The notes: a model not told the origin generated them from the letters alone. 64,000 bases of DNA from Dyella_B sp035277725 (GCF_035277725.1 NZ_DATEJY010000153.1:1-64000); one strand, 5' to 3'; counted from the first letter of the stretch, positions 23,722 to 32,395 are shown. Made by a program: numbers and translations.

Positions 23722-24525
23722 TCAGGCGCGCAACAAGGCCGGGGTCGCGTTCGCACCTACCGCTTCCACCATCGCTTTCACCACGTGGTGGTTGCCTGCG
23801 ATGACGTTGCCGCTTTCGGGGATGCCTTCACGCCCAGCGAAGTCGCAGTACTGGCCGCCGGCTTCGCGCACCAGCAGCACACCGGCGGCCATGTCCCAGG
23901 GCTTCAGGCCGATTTCGAAGAAGCCGTCGTAGCGGCCGGCGGCGGTGTAGGCGAGGTCGAGGGCGGCGGAGCCGGAGCGGCGGATGTCTTCGGCCTGGGC
24001 GAGCAGGGCGCGCGTCATGGCCAGTTGCGATTCGAGGTGCGCGCGCTGGCGGTAGGGGAAGCCAGTGCCGATCATGGCGCCGTTGAGGTTTTCACGCTTG
24101 CTGACGCGGATGCGGCGGTCGTTGAGGTAGGCGCCGTCGCCCTTGCTGGCGGTGAAGAGTTCATCGCGCAGCGGGTCGAACACCACGGCGTAGACCGGCT
24201 CGCCCTTGTCGAGCATGGCGATGGAAACGCTGAAGTGGGGAATGCCGCGCAGGTAATTGTGCGTGCCATCGAGCGGATCGATCACCCACACTTGCGGGCT
24301 CTTGCCGATCGCGCCGCCTTCTTCGGCGAGGATGGCATGGGTGGGATAGGCGCGGCGTAGTTCTTTGACGATTTCGGCCTCGGCCAGACGATCGACTTCG
24401 GAGGCGAAGTCCATGCGCTGCTTTTCAACGACGTTGAGACCGTCGATGCGGTTCATGTAACGCAGGATCACGTTACCGGCGGAGCGCGCGGCGCGTACCG
24501 CGACGTTGACGGCGGGTCTGGTCAT
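23722..24525 (-). CDS. suhB: Inositol monophosphatase family protein SuhB
   Basis: The 267-residue protein starts at the ATG at 24525 (MTRPAVNVAVRAARSAGNVI), giving the same length as E. coli SuhB. Metal-binding motifs are intact: AEEGG, VWVIDPLDGTHNYLRGIPHF and GLKPWDMAAGVLLVREAGG. SuhB is a Mg-dependent phosphatase and, in E. coli, also a factor in rRNA transcription antitermination. Its start faces trmJ across a 433-base divergent gap that holds a large composite palindrome. Confidence 0.95.
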   Translation of the reverse strand: MTRPAVNVAVRAARSAGNVILRYMNRIDGLNVVEKQRMDFASEVDRLAEAEIVKELRRAYPTHAILAEEGGAIGKSPQVWVIDPLDGTHNYLRGIPHFSVSIAMLDKGEPVYAVVFDPLRDELFTASKGDGAYLNDRRIRVSKRENLNGAMIGTGFPYRQRAHLESQLAMTRALLAQAEDIRRSGSAALDLAYTAAGRYDGFFEIGLKPWDMAAGVLLVREAGGQYCDFAGREGIPESGNVIAGNHHVVKAMVEAVGANATPALLRA

Positions 24526-24641
24526 GGCTTTGGCTTGGCAAAAGAACGGGTTAGCGGTCGGCCATGGTAGCAGAGCGGCCAGGGGCGGGCGAGCGGCCGC
24601 ACCGGTGGCAGGCGGTGTCGCCCCTTCTTGGCGGAGCCGTA

Positions 24642-24918
24642 GGGATGCACTGATCGATTCCATGTACCTGTCACCGCACTGTATGCGTGTCTGGCGGCGC
24701 CCCAGCGACGAAGGCAGACTGGCGGCGTTGGGGCGCCGCCAGACACGCATACAGTGCGGCCCCAGCATTTTGAATTTATAGGATGGGGTGACGTCCAGAA
24801 GGCCCGCAGCCTGCGCCGCGCGGCTTGAACAGAGGGCCAGTCTGCACGGCGCCACGCAACACAGTCTGCGGGCCTTCTGGATCTCATGCCGGGTGCGTGG
24901 AATAGATCAGAGCATCCC
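24642..24918. repeat. Composite stem-loop element 1 (nested inverted repeats)
   Basis: Outer arms GGGATGCACTGATCGATTCC and GGAATAGATCAGAGCATCCC pair at 17 of 20 positions. They enclose two hairpins. The first (24674-24759) has a perfect 30-base-pair stem beginning CCGCACTGTATGCG; its 26-base loop contains GGCAGACTGGC. The second (24793-24882) has the stem GTCCAGAAGGCCCGCAG and a loop of about 55 bases with CTGCGCCGCGCGGCTTG and GGCCAGTCTGC. The whole would fold as a three-way junction. It lies between the divergent starts of suhB and trmJ. Elements 2 (27350) and 3 (39794) share the loop core. Confidence 0.85.
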
Positions 24919-24958
24919 TTATCCTTGCCACCCTCCTGAATGTCTGATGGTTTGCCGC

Positions 24959-25720
24959 ATGAGCGTTATTGCCGACCTTCCCTGCCGCTTCCGTTTCGTT
25001 CTCGTCCGCACTTCCCATCCGGGCAATATCGGCAGCGCGGCGCGGGCCATGCGGACCATGGGCTTTGCCCGCATGGAGCTGGTATCGCCCCATCGCTTTC
25101 CCGATCGGGAGGCCTCGGCCATGGCGGCGGGCGCGGACGACGTGCTGGAAGGGGCCGGTGTGCATGCCGGCTTGGTGGACGCGCTGGCGGGTGCGAGCTT
25201 CTCCCTGGGGCTGTCCGCACGGCGTCGTGGCGTGCACTTGCCGGAACTGACGCCGCGTGAAGCGGCGGCGCAGGCGCTGGCCGCGGCCGAGCGCGGTGGG
25301 CAGGTGGCCTTGGTGTTCGGCAATGAGCGCACCGGCCTTGAGAACGAGGAATTGGCGCGCTGCCATGCGATGGTGCGTATCCCCAGCGTGGACGATTTCA
25401 GCTCGCTTAATCTCGCGCAGGCGGTGCAGGTGATGGCCTATGAATGTCGCCTGGCCTTGCTCGGTGAAAAGCTGCCGGCGTCACCGCCGCTGCATGACGA
25501 GCCGCCGGCCGATGCGGCGCAGATGGAGCGCTTCTTCGAGCATCTGTCGCAGACGCTGGACGATATCGATTTCCACAAGGGGCGCGCGTCGACCACGATC
25601 ATGTTGCGTTTGCGCAAGTTGTTTCTGCGCGCGCAGATGGATGAGCGCGAGTTGCGCATGTTGCATGGGATTCTGGCCGATGCGCAGCGAATGGCGCGAT
25701 TGGCTAACGGCAAGCCGTAG
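24959..25720 (+). CDS. trmJ: tRNA (cytidine/uridine-32-2'-O)-methyltransferase TrmJ
   Basis: The 253-residue SPOUT enzyme methylates the 2'-OH of position 32 in tRNA anticodon loops. The three SpoU motifs are clear: RTSHPGNIGSAARAMRTMG (about 20-38), VALVFGNERTGLENEEL and FSSLNLAQAVQVMAYE. A C-terminal helical extension (FFEHLSQTLDDIDFH to the end) is typical of TrmJ. The start at 24959 gives MSVIADLPCRFRFVLVRTSH; an ATG four codons earlier (24947) is also possible. The TAG stop is the TAG at the tip of the following palindromic repeat. Confidence 0.95.
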   Translation: MSVIADLPCRFRFVLVRTSHPGNIGSAARAMRTMGFARMELVSPHRFPDREASAMAAGADDVLEGAGVHAGLVDALAGASFSLGLSARRRGVHLPELTPREAAAQALAAAERGGQVALVFGNERTGLENEELARCHAMVRIPSVDDFSSLNLAQAVQVMAYECRLALLGEKLPASPPLHDEPPADAAQMERFFEHLSQTLDDIDFHKGRASTTIMLRLRKLFLRAQMDERELRMLHGILADAQRMARLANGKP

Positions 25721-25789
25721 GTTGGGGTGCGAACCCCAACATTTTGTCCTTGCTAGCATCGCGATGTTGGGGTTCGCACCCCAACCTAC
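25717..25789. repeat. GTAGGTTGGGGT-type palindromic repeat
   Basis: Arms GTAGGTTGGGGTGCGAACCC and GGGTTCGCACCCCAACCTAC-type ends pair over 24 bases around a loop of about 25. The repeat begins one base before the trmJ stop codon and contains it. A half copy at 25930-25953 lacks the loop and second arm. Confidence 0.88.
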
Positions 25790-25799
25790 CGTCACTGCT

Positions 25800-25953
25800 C
25801 GTCGACCATGATCATGTTGCGTTTGCGCAAGCTGTTTTTGCGCGCGCAGATGGATGAGCGCGAGTTGCGCATGTTGCATGGGATTCTGGCCGATGCGCAG
25901 CGGATGGCGCGATTGGCTAATGGCAAGCCGTAGGTTGGGGTGCGAACCCCAAC
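25800..25953 (+). pseudogene. Duplicated 3' end of trmJ plus half repeat
   Basis: These 154 bases repeat 25587-25740 with only five differences. They comprise the last 44 or so codons of trmJ (LRKLFLRAQMDERELRMLHG), its TAG stop and one arm of the palindrome. The offset is 213 bases. The base run CACTGCTCGTC at the junction also matches the 3' end of the converging CorC-like gene, so the duplicated unit spans both gene ends and the repeat. The copy lacks the catalytic part and cannot encode a methyltransferase. Confidence 0.9.
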
Positions 25954-25959
25954 CCACCG

Positions 25960-27282
25960 TCACTGCTCGTCATCGGCGAGTTCGATCTGCGGCGCGGGTG
26001 TCACCAGCAGCTTGTCGATACGCGCGCCGTCGAGATCCACCACTTCAAAGCGAATGCCGCGCCACGCGAACACTTCGCCGACCTGCGGAATATGGCCCAG
26101 CGCCGCCATCACCATGCCGGCGGCGGTGCGGAAATCGTGCTCGTCTTCGCCGGGCAGGTGATCCAGGTGCAGCAGTTCGCGCAGGTCGTCGGTGGAAAGC
26201 GCGCCATCGATCAGCCAGGTGCCGTCTGCGCGTTGCACGATCGGCGAGTGTTCTTCACCACTGCCATGGCCGAGCTGGCTGGCGCCGACGACCGCGGCGA
26301 GCAGATCGTTGAGAGTGACCACGCCGTCGATATCGCCGTATTCATCCACGACCAAAGCCATAGGCGTTTCGGCGTCGCGGAATTCTTCCAACAGATCGAG
26401 CGCGCGCGCCGTGCCGGGTACATACAGCGGCTTGGCGAGGGTGCGGAACAGGTCCAGCTTGCCCTTGGCGAGGCCACCGAGCAGGCTCTTTACTTCCATC
26501 ACGCCGACGATGTCGCTTTCATCGCTGCGGTAGACCGGATAGCGCGAATACGAGGTTTCCCGCAGCACTTCCAGGTTCTCCTCCATCGACGCGTTGATGT
26601 CGAGCCAGGCGATGCGCATGCGCGGTGTCATCACGCTGTCTACCGTGCGATCGCCCAGGCGCAGTACGCGGTTGACCATGGCCTGTTCGTCAACATCGAG
26701 CACACCCTGTTCGGTGCTTTCGGCCACCAGCAGGCGGATTTCTTCTTCGGTGGCGGCATTGTCGCCGTGTTTCTTCACCCGCAGCAGTTGCAGCAGCACA
26801 CCGCTCGAACGGTTGAGTAGCCACACGAATGGCGCGGTGGCGCGCGACAGCACCAGCATCGGCATGCCGACAATGCTCGACACCTTTTCCGGTGCGGAAA
26901 GAGCCAGGCGCTTGGGTACCAGTTCGCCGACCACGATCTGGATGAAGGAGATCACCATGAAGCCCAACACCACGCCAATGATCCGCGTGTAAGGCGCCAG
27001 CCAGGCGATGCTGCCGTCATGCAGCATGTCGCTGATATGCGCGCCCACGGCATCGCCGGCGACCGAGCCGGTGATCAGCATGACCAGGGTGATGCCGACC
27101 TGCACGGTGGAAAGGAAATGCTCCGGGGCTTCGGCATGGCGCAGCGCGACCTGGGCGCGGCGGCTGGTGCGGGCCATCTGTTTGAGCCGGCTTTTGCGCG
27201 AGGCAACCAGCGCCATTTCCGACAGCGCGAAAAAACCGTTGCAAAGGGCGAGGAGAAGGACGAGCGCGATTGTGGTCAGCAT
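25960..27282 (-). CDS. CNNM/CorC-HlyC family membrane protein (hemolysin family transporter)
   Basis: The 440-residue protein has an N-terminal CNNM (DUF21) membrane domain with four hydrophobic segments (about 1-190). A CBS pair follows (about 205-330: DRTVDSVMTPRMRIAWLDIN, DGVVTLNDLLAAVVG), and then a C-terminal CorC_HlyC domain (DDLRELLHLDHLPGEDEHDF, GEVFAWRGIRFEVVDLDG). Relatives take part in Mg2+/Co2+ efflux or resistance. The stop lies next to the duplicated trmJ end; the gene itself is intact. Confidence 0.93.
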   Translation of the reverse strand: MLTTIALVLLLALCNGFFALSEMALVASRKSRLKQMARTSRRAQVALRHAEAPEHFLSTVQVGITLVMLITGSVAGDAVGAHISDMLHDGSIAWLAPYTRIIGVVLGFMVISFIQIVVGELVPKRLALSAPEKVSSIVGMPMLVLSRATAPFVWLLNRSSGVLLQLLRVKKHGDNAATEEEIRLLVAESTEQGVLDVDEQAMVNRVLRLGDRTVDSVMTPRMRIAWLDINASMEENLEVLRETSYSRYPVYRSDESDIVGVMEVKSLLGGLAKGKLDLFRTLAKPLYVPGTARALDLLEEFRDAETPMALVVDEYGDIDGVVTLNDLLAAVVGASQLGHGSGEEHSPIVQRADGTWLIDGALSTDDLRELLHLDHLPGEDEHDFRTAAGMVMAALGHIPQVGEVFAWRGIRFEVVDLDGARIDKLLVTPAPQIELADDEQ

Positions 27283-27349
27283 CGCGACAGGGCATCAGGT
27301 GCGGGCATGCCATCCAGTGTAAGGCACCTAGGCCACTCCCGGGATACTA

Positions 27350-27513
27350 AGAGCCTGTTTTGATGCCTCAGCGCAGCTCGCCTCGCCCCTGAGTAGCCGT
27401 CCTGCGCCCGCGCGTGGCTTGACCGGACAGCCAGTCTGGCGCTGCGCCACGCACGCCCACCTGACGACTACTCAGGAACGAGACGAACTACGCCGAGGCA
27501 TCAAGCAGGCTCT
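27350..27513. repeat. Composite stem-loop element 2, with wobble-pair bias
   Basis: The outer arms AGAGCCTG...TTGATGCCTC and GAGGCATCAAGCAGGCTCT close a long stem that continues inward for 36 more positions to CCTGAGTAGCCGTC/GACGACTACTCAGG. In the inner part 7 positions differ, and every one would be a G-U pair in RNA made from the minus strand. The roughly 60-base loop contains CCTGCGCCCGCGCGTGGCTT, GACAGCCAGTCTGG and GCGCCACGC, matching the loop of element 1 although the stems are unrelated. It lies between the divergent CorC-like and DUF47 genes. Confidence 0.85.
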
Positions 27514-27591
27514 AAGCGCGGGTGATGCGGTGCGACAGGGGGCTCCTGTAACATTCGCGAAATAATTGCCCTTTCCTGCGCAGACTCCCGC

Positions 27592-28221
27592 ATGTTTTCA
27601 CTCCAGACGATTTTCGGTAAAGGCGACAAGTTCTACGGCCTGCTGGAACAAAGCGCCGAAGCGGCCCGCGAAAGCGCCAAGGCCCTGCATGAACTGGTGT
27701 CCCTGGCCGACCACACGCCGGTCATGGCCGCCTTCGCCGCCGCCCGCAAGCGGGAGAAGGCGCTGGCCACGCAGATCAGCGAAGAACTGGTGAATACCTT
27801 CGTCACCGCGCTGGATCGCGAAGACATCGAGGCGCTCAATAGCGCGCTGTACAAAATCCCCAAAAGCGTAGAGAAGTTCGCCGAACGCTACACCATCGTC
27901 ACCAGTCGCCTGCAAGGCGTGGACTTCAGTCAGCGCACCTTGGTACTGACGCGTTCCACTGACGTGGTGGTGGAGATGATCGGCGAACTGCGCCGCGGCC
28001 TGCGCATCGACCCGGTCAAGAAGCTGCAGGATCGCATGCAGACGCTGGAGTCGGAGGGCGACCGCATGCTGCTGGCGCCGTACCGCACGCTTTATCTGGA
28101 AAGCGACGACGCGATGCGCGCGATGCTGGCCAAGGATCTGTTCGAGCTGATCGAGAAGGCCATCGACCGCTGCCGCGACGTCGGCAATATCGTCTACTCC
28201 ATCGTGTTGAAGAACTCCTGA
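27592..28221 (+). CDS. DUF47 family protein (PhoU-like, phosphate-transport accessory)
   Basis: The 209-residue all-helical protein (FSLQTIFGKGDKFYGLLEQS, then SRLQGVDFSQRTLVLTRSTD, and ending DLFELIEKAIDRCRDVGNIV) fits the DUF47/TIGR00153 family. Such genes usually precede a Pit-type phosphate transporter, as here with a 57-base gap to the Pit start. It probably modulates that transporter. The start ATG at 27592 follows composite element 2 by about 80 bases. Confidence 0.9.
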   Translation: MFSLQTIFGKGDKFYGLLEQSAEAARESAKALHELVSLADHTPVMAAFAAARKREKALATQISEELVNTFVTALDREDIEALNSALYKIPKSVEKFAERYTIVTSRLQGVDFSQRTLVLTRSTDVVVEMIGELRRGLRIDPVKKLQDRMQTLESEGDRMLLAPYRTLYLESDDAMRAMLAKDLFELIEKAIDRCRDVGNIVYSIVLKNS

Positions 28222-28278
28222 GGAGCACGCCTTGCACGTTTCATCTCATGCATGGCGCGCACTGACGGGAGTGTGCGC

Positions 28279-29403
28279 ATGAGCCTCGGCTTGGTCATCG
28301 CGGTCGTGCTGATCGCGCTCATCTTCACATACATCAACGGCTTTCATGACACCGCCAACTCGATCGCCACCGTCGTGGCGACCAAGGTGCTGTCGCCGGG
28401 CCAGGCGGTGTTGCTGGCCGCGGTCACCAACATGATCGGCGCCATGTGGGGCACCGCGGTGGCGGCCACCATTGCGGCCGGCATCGTCAATACCGGCGTG
28501 GTACATGCGGGCTCGGAGCTGCTGATCTGCGCGCTGCTTGCGGCCATCGTGTGGAACCTGATCACCTGGTGGCTGGGCCTGCCGTCCAGCTCCAGCCATG
28601 CGCTGGTGGGGGCGCTGGTCGGCGCGGCGATCGCCGAGGCTGGCGGTAATTTCCAGGCGGTGATCTGGGCGCAGGGCGGCGCGCACTGGTGGGAGGGCAG
28701 GGGTGTGCTGCCTAAGGTGGTGATGCCGATGGTGGTGTCGCCGGTGATGGGCTTCGTCCTGGGCTTCGTCTTGATGGGCGGGCTGTATGCGCTGCTGGCG
28801 TGGTTCGCGTCCCGCAAGGGATTCTTGCGCCACCTGGGTCGCACGCCGTTCGTCAACAGCGTGTTCGGCAAGGCGCAGATTCTGTCGGCCAGTGCGATGG
28901 GTCTGGCGCACGGCATGAACGACGCGCAGAAAAGCATGGGCATCATCGCCCTCGCCCTGGCCAGTGCTACGGCGGCAGGGCGGTTCGATCACCTGCCGGT
29001 GTGGCTGTCGTTCCTGCGCATCCATGAATCCACGGCCGGCGGTTTTGCCGTGCCGCACTGGGTGGCGGCGGTGTGCGCGCTCACGATGGCTGGCGGTACC
29101 GCCGGTGGCGGCTGGCGCATCATCAAGACGCTCGGCCACAAGATGGTGAAGCTGCATCCCATCAATGGCTTTGCCGCCGAAGGCAGTTCGGCGCTGGTGA
29201 TTTTGAGTGCGTCGGCGTTTGGCCTGCCGGTGTCGACTACGCACGTGGTGTCGTCGTCGATCATGGGCGTGGGTTCGGCCAAGCGCTTCAATGCGATCCG
29301 CTGGTCGGTGGTGGAGCGCATGGTGTGGGCGTGGATACTTACCCTGCCGGTGACCGCGCTGATCGCGTACGGGCTGATTTACGTGGCGCGGCAGTTTCTT
29401 TGA
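28279..29403 (+). CDS. pit: Inorganic phosphate transporter, Pit family
   Basis: The 374-residue membrane protein starts at the ATG at 28279, which has a GGGAG ribosome site 8 bases upstream; an ATG at 28252 is less likely. The two Pit signature repeats are present: YINGFHDTANSIATVVATKV near the N-terminus and GLAHGMNDAQKSMGIIALAL in the second half, with GLPSSSSHALVGALVG and GLPVSTTHVVSSSIMGVG as the paired loops. It imports metal-phosphate with protons. Confidence 0.94.
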   Translation: MSLGLVIAVVLIALIFTYINGFHDTANSIATVVATKVLSPGQAVLLAAVTNMIGAMWGTAVAATIAAGIVNTGVVHAGSELLICALLAAIVWNLITWWLGLPSSSSHALVGALVGAAIAEAGGNFQAVIWAQGGAHWWEGRGVLPKVVMPMVVSPVMGFVLGFVLMGGLYALLAWFASRKGFLRHLGRTPFVNSVFGKAQILSASAMGLAHGMNDAQKSMGIIALALASATAAGRFDHLPVWLSFLRIHESTAGGFAVPHWVAAVCALTMAGGTAGGGWRIIKTLGHKMVKLHPINGFAAEGSSALVILSASAFGLPVSTTHVVSSSIMGVGSAKRFNAIRWSVVERMVWAWILTLPVTALIAYGLIYVARQFL

Positions 29404-29405
29404 AC

Positions 29406-29470
29406 TAGGATGGGATGAAATTCCGGCACAGCCCGCCATGCTCATGATGGTGGGATTTCATCCCAGCCTG
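29406..29470. repeat. GTAGGCTGGGAT-type palindromic repeat, diverged copy
   Basis: The left arm reads AGGATGGGATGAAATTCC and the right arm GGGATTTCATCCCAGCCTGC. It fills the gap between the converging Pit and 134-residue-protein genes. Confidence 0.75.
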
Positions 29471-29473
29471 CGA

Positions 29474-29878
29474 TTAAAAGCTGTCGCCGCTTTCCACAAT
29501 CAATTGCTCCAGCTGATCGCCCAACGCGCCTAGCTCGCTGATCAAGCGCATCAGCTCTTGCCCATTCACCAGCTCATATGGCCGGTTCTCGCACAGATGC
29601 AGGTAGGGCGAGCCACCCAGGTCCGCCACCGCCAGAAAGCCCACCCGCTGTTGCCAATTGAAACGCAGGCAACGCTTGGGATCGGCACCCGACAGCGGGC
29701 CGATCGGGGTGGAAATGCGCAGATAACGGCGGCCGCCTTCGTCTTCCAGTTCGGCCAGGTAGATGCCTTGATGGCGACCTTCTGGCAGGCTCAGGTCGAA
29801 GCTGATCACGTACGGATCGTTCCGCCGCAAGGTATGCAGGCTGCTGATCAGCGAACGCACGGCTTCGAAGTGATGCAT
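29474..29878 (-). CDS. Conserved-looking protein of unknown function (134 residues)
   Basis: No family is recognised. The protein is acidic and soluble without signal peptide or membrane segment. It shows alternating strand-like and helical stretches (YVISFDLSLPEGRHQGIYLA, RRYLRISTPIGPLSG, a C-terminal helix ELMRLISELGALGDQLEQLI), reminiscent of small chaperone folds such as YbjN/CesT, though this is only an impression. Codon use is like that of the neighbours, so it is likely a real gene. It is divergent from the alkyltransferase-like gene. Confidence 0.65.
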   Translation of the reverse strand: MHHFEAVRSLISSLHTLRRNDPYVISFDLSLPEGRHQGIYLAELEDEGGRRYLRISTPIGPLSGADPKRCLRFNWQQRVGFLAVADLGGSPYLHLCENRPYELVNGQELMRLISELGALGDQLEQLIVESGDSF

Positions 29879-29965
29879 GCGGTGATCCTGGCGGGAGCGG
29901 GTTCGCTGCTACTCTGCCACGAGTCGGGCATAAGCGGATCAAATCTGCGTAAAGTGCACACCGTT

Positions 29966-30301
29966 ATGAAACCGGAATACTTGAAAGTCTTCGAGGCCAT
30001 TGCAGCCATTCCGCCCGGCCGCGTAGCCAGTTATGGCGCCATCGCCGCGCGTGCCGGCCTGCCGGGACGCGCCCGGTTGGTGGGACGCCTGCTGGGTGAA
30101 GTGCCCAATGGCATGACGCTGCCGTGGTTCCGCGTGCTGCGTTCCAGTGGGCAGATCGCCATGCCGGCCGGCAGCCGCGGCTTTCGCGAGCAATGCCGCT
30201 TGCTGCGCGCGGAAGGCGTGGAGGTGAAGAACGGCCGCGTACCGCTGTCACGCTTCGGGCTGGATGCGGATGTGGATCGCCAGTTGTGGGGCTTGCCCTG
30301 A
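29966..30301 (+). CDS. MGMT-like alkyltransferase-like (ATL) protein
   Basis: The 111-residue protein has the DNA-binding domain of O6-alkylguanine transferases (IPPGRVASYGAIAARAGLPG, RLVGRLLGEVPNG). The active-site stretch reads PWFRVLRSSGQIAMP, without the PCHRV cysteine, so it cannot accept an alkyl group. Such ATL proteins bind O6-alkylguanine and recruit nucleotide excision repair. The usual ATL sequence is PWHRV; here the His is Phe. Confidence 0.85.
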   Translation: MKPEYLKVFEAIAAIPPGRVASYGAIAARAGLPGRARLVGRLLGEVPNGMTLPWFRVLRSSGQIAMPAGSRGFREQCRLLRAEGVEVKNGRVPLSRFGLDADVDRQLWGLP

Positions 30302-30453
30302 TTCGGTTCTTGTCGACGGACCTCGCGGGGCGGTTGCCGCTGACGCGGATCATTGCTCGATGGCCTGGCCCAAAGGGCATAAGCTTGTCGCTGGATGCGA
30401 CCCTTACTCCCACCCTTGCCCAGCATAGCTAGTGAAAAAGCGAAGGTTTGTTT

Positions 30454-30533
30454 CGTCATTCCAGCGAAAGCTGGAATCCAGTGCCTTGAGTCCGAAGCAA
30501 AGTCACTGGGCCCCAGCTTTCGCTGGGGCGACG
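30454..30533. repeat. CGTCATTCC-type repeat pair
   Basis: CGTCATTCCAGCGAAAGCTG with GGAATCCA, then a loop, then ACTGGGCCCCAGCTTTCGC and TGGGGCGACGA. It lies between the ATL gene and recQ, which are read the same way. Confidence 0.75.
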
Positions 30534-30570
30534 AGCCTGGTTTTTTCGCAAGCCTGATAGAAAACAAAGC

Positions 30571-32385
30571 ATGCCCGCCACACCCCTGGAAATTCTCCAA
30601 AGCATTTTTGGTTACGCCCACTTTCGCGGCCATCAGCAAGCCATCGTCGAGCACGTCGCTGAAGGTGGCGATGCACTGGTGCTGATGCCAACGGGCGGCG
30701 GCAAATCGCTGTGCTATCAGATTCCCGCGCTGTTGCGGCAGGGCACTGGCATTGTGGTGTCGCCGCTGATCGCACTGATGCATGATCAGGTGGATGCGCT
30801 GCGCGAGGCAGGCGTGTCGGCGGCCTATTTGAACTCCAGCCTGGATGCGTTCGAGCAACGCGAAGTGGAGCGCAAGCTCTCGGCCAGCGAACTGGATTTG
30901 CTGTACGTCGCGCCGGAACGCCTGCTTACGCCACGTTTCCTCGAACTGCTCGATCGCACCGAAGTGGCGCTGTTCGCCATCGACGAAGCGCACTGCGTTT
31001 CGCAGTGGGGACACGATTTCCGGCCGGAATACCGCGAGCTGACCATCCTGCATCAGCGCTATCCGCAGGTGCCGCGCATTGCGCTTACCGCTACTGCCGA
31101 TCCACGCACGCGCGAGGAAATCGTCGAGCGCCTGGTGCTGCAGGATGCGCGTCAATTCGTTTCCAGCTTCGACCGGCCGAACATCCGCTACACCGTGACA
31201 CAACGCCATAATCCGCGCAGCCAGCTGATGAGTTTTCTGGATGGCCATCGCGGCGACGCCGGCATCGTCTATTGCATGAGCCGCCGTAAAGTCGACGACA
31301 CCGCCGAGTGGCTCAGCGAGGCAGGTATCGAAGCGTTGCCCTACCACGCCGGTCTCGATGCATCGACGCGCATGGCGAACCAGCAACGCTTTTTGCGCGA
31401 AGACGGCGTTGTGATGGTGGCGACGGTGGCCTTCGGCATGGGCATCGACAAACCGGACGTACGCTTCGTCGCACACCTGGATTTGCCGCGCAGCATGGAA
31501 GGCTATTACCAGGAAACCGGCCGTGGCGGGCGTGATGGTCTGCCGGCGGAGGCTTGGATGATCTATGGCCTCTCGGACGTCGTGACGATGAGCCAGATGA
31601 TTGCGCAATCCGAATCCGGCGATGAGCGCAAGCGCATCGAGCGTTCCAAACTGGATTCCTTGCTTTGCTACGCGGAAGCTATGCAATGCCGGCGCAAATT
31701 GCTGTTGGCTGCGTTCGGCGAAACATTCGACGACCCGTGCGGCAATTGCGACAACTGCCTCAATCCGCCCAAGACGTGGGATGCCACGGTTCCTGCACAG
31801 AAAGCGCTATCGGCGGTGTACCGCAGCGGCCAGCGTTTCGGCGCGGGGCACGTGATCGACATTCTGCGCGGCATCGACAGCGAGCGTATGAGTCAGCTTG
31901 GGCACGATCGCCTCAGCACGTTCGGCATCGGCGCCGATATGGATGAAAAGCAATGGCGCTCGGTGTTTCGCCAATTGCTTGCCGCCGGCTTGTTGGCAAC
32001 GGACGCGGAGGGTTTTGGCACCTTGCGCCTTACGGCGGCCAGCCGCGATGTCTTGGTCGGCAATCAATCGATACATATGCGCGAGGAAACGCGTCCTGCG
32101 CGTCGCGCATCACGTCGTCGCGACAGCCAGTTGGTAACCGGCGCGAGTCTGGGTATCGAAGTCTACGAACAGCCGATGTGGGATGCGTTGCGCGGCTTGC
32201 GCTCGCGCCTGGCCAAGCAGCACGGTGTGCCGGCGTATGTGATTTTTCACGACGCCACGTTGTTGGCGATGTTGCGCGCGATGCCGGAGAACGAAGACGA
32301 ACTTGCTTCGATCAGCGGTGTGGGCGAGGCCAAGCTCAAGCGCTATGGACGCGATTTTCTGGAAGTGATCAACGCGAAGGCATAG
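30571..32385 (+). CDS. recQ: ATP-dependent DNA helicase RecQ
   Basis: The 604-residue 3'-5' helicase acts in recombination repair. Motif I is MPTGGGKSLCYQ, motif II IDEAHCVSQWGHDFR with the RecQ-specific aromatic loop, and motif VI QETGRGGRDGLPA. The zinc site (CYAEAMQCRR, CGNCDNC) and winged-helix domain follow. The HRDC domain occupies the last 80 residues (LRGLRSRLAKQHGVPAYVIF, ISGVGEAKLKRYGRDFLEVI). Length is typical. Confidence 0.97.
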   Translation: MPATPLEILQSIFGYAHFRGHQQAIVEHVAEGGDALVLMPTGGGKSLCYQIPALLRQGTGIVVSPLIALMHDQVDALREAGVSAAYLNSSLDAFEQREVERKLSASELDLLYVAPERLLTPRFLELLDRTEVALFAIDEAHCVSQWGHDFRPEYRELTILHQRYPQVPRIALTATADPRTREEIVERLVLQDARQFVSSFDRPNIRYTVTQRHNPRSQLMSFLDGHRGDAGIVYCMSRRKVDDTAEWLSEAGIEALPYHAGLDASTRMANQQRFLREDGVVMVATVAFGMGIDKPDVRFVAHLDLPRSMEGYYQETGRGGRDGLPAEAWMIYGLSDVVTMSQMIAQSESGDERKRIERSKLDSLLCYAEAMQCRRKLLLAAFGETFDDPCGNCDNCLNPPKTWDATVPAQKALSAVYRSGQRFGAGHVIDILRGIDSERMSQLGHDRLSTFGIGADMDEKQWRSVFRQLLAAGLLATDAEGFGTLRLTAASRDVLVGNQSIHMREETRPARRASRRRDSQLVTGASLGIEVYEQPMWDALRGLRSRLAKQHGVPAYVIFHDATLLAMLRAMPENEDELASISGVGEAKLKRYGRDFLEVINAKA

Positions 32386-32395
32386 CAACCGCGTT

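Noticed and set aside
28246..29445. Minus-strand open frame of 399 codons opposite the Pit transporter gene
   Set aside because: Composition dominated by His, Arg and Gln; the opposite strand encodes a Pit protein with both signature repeats.
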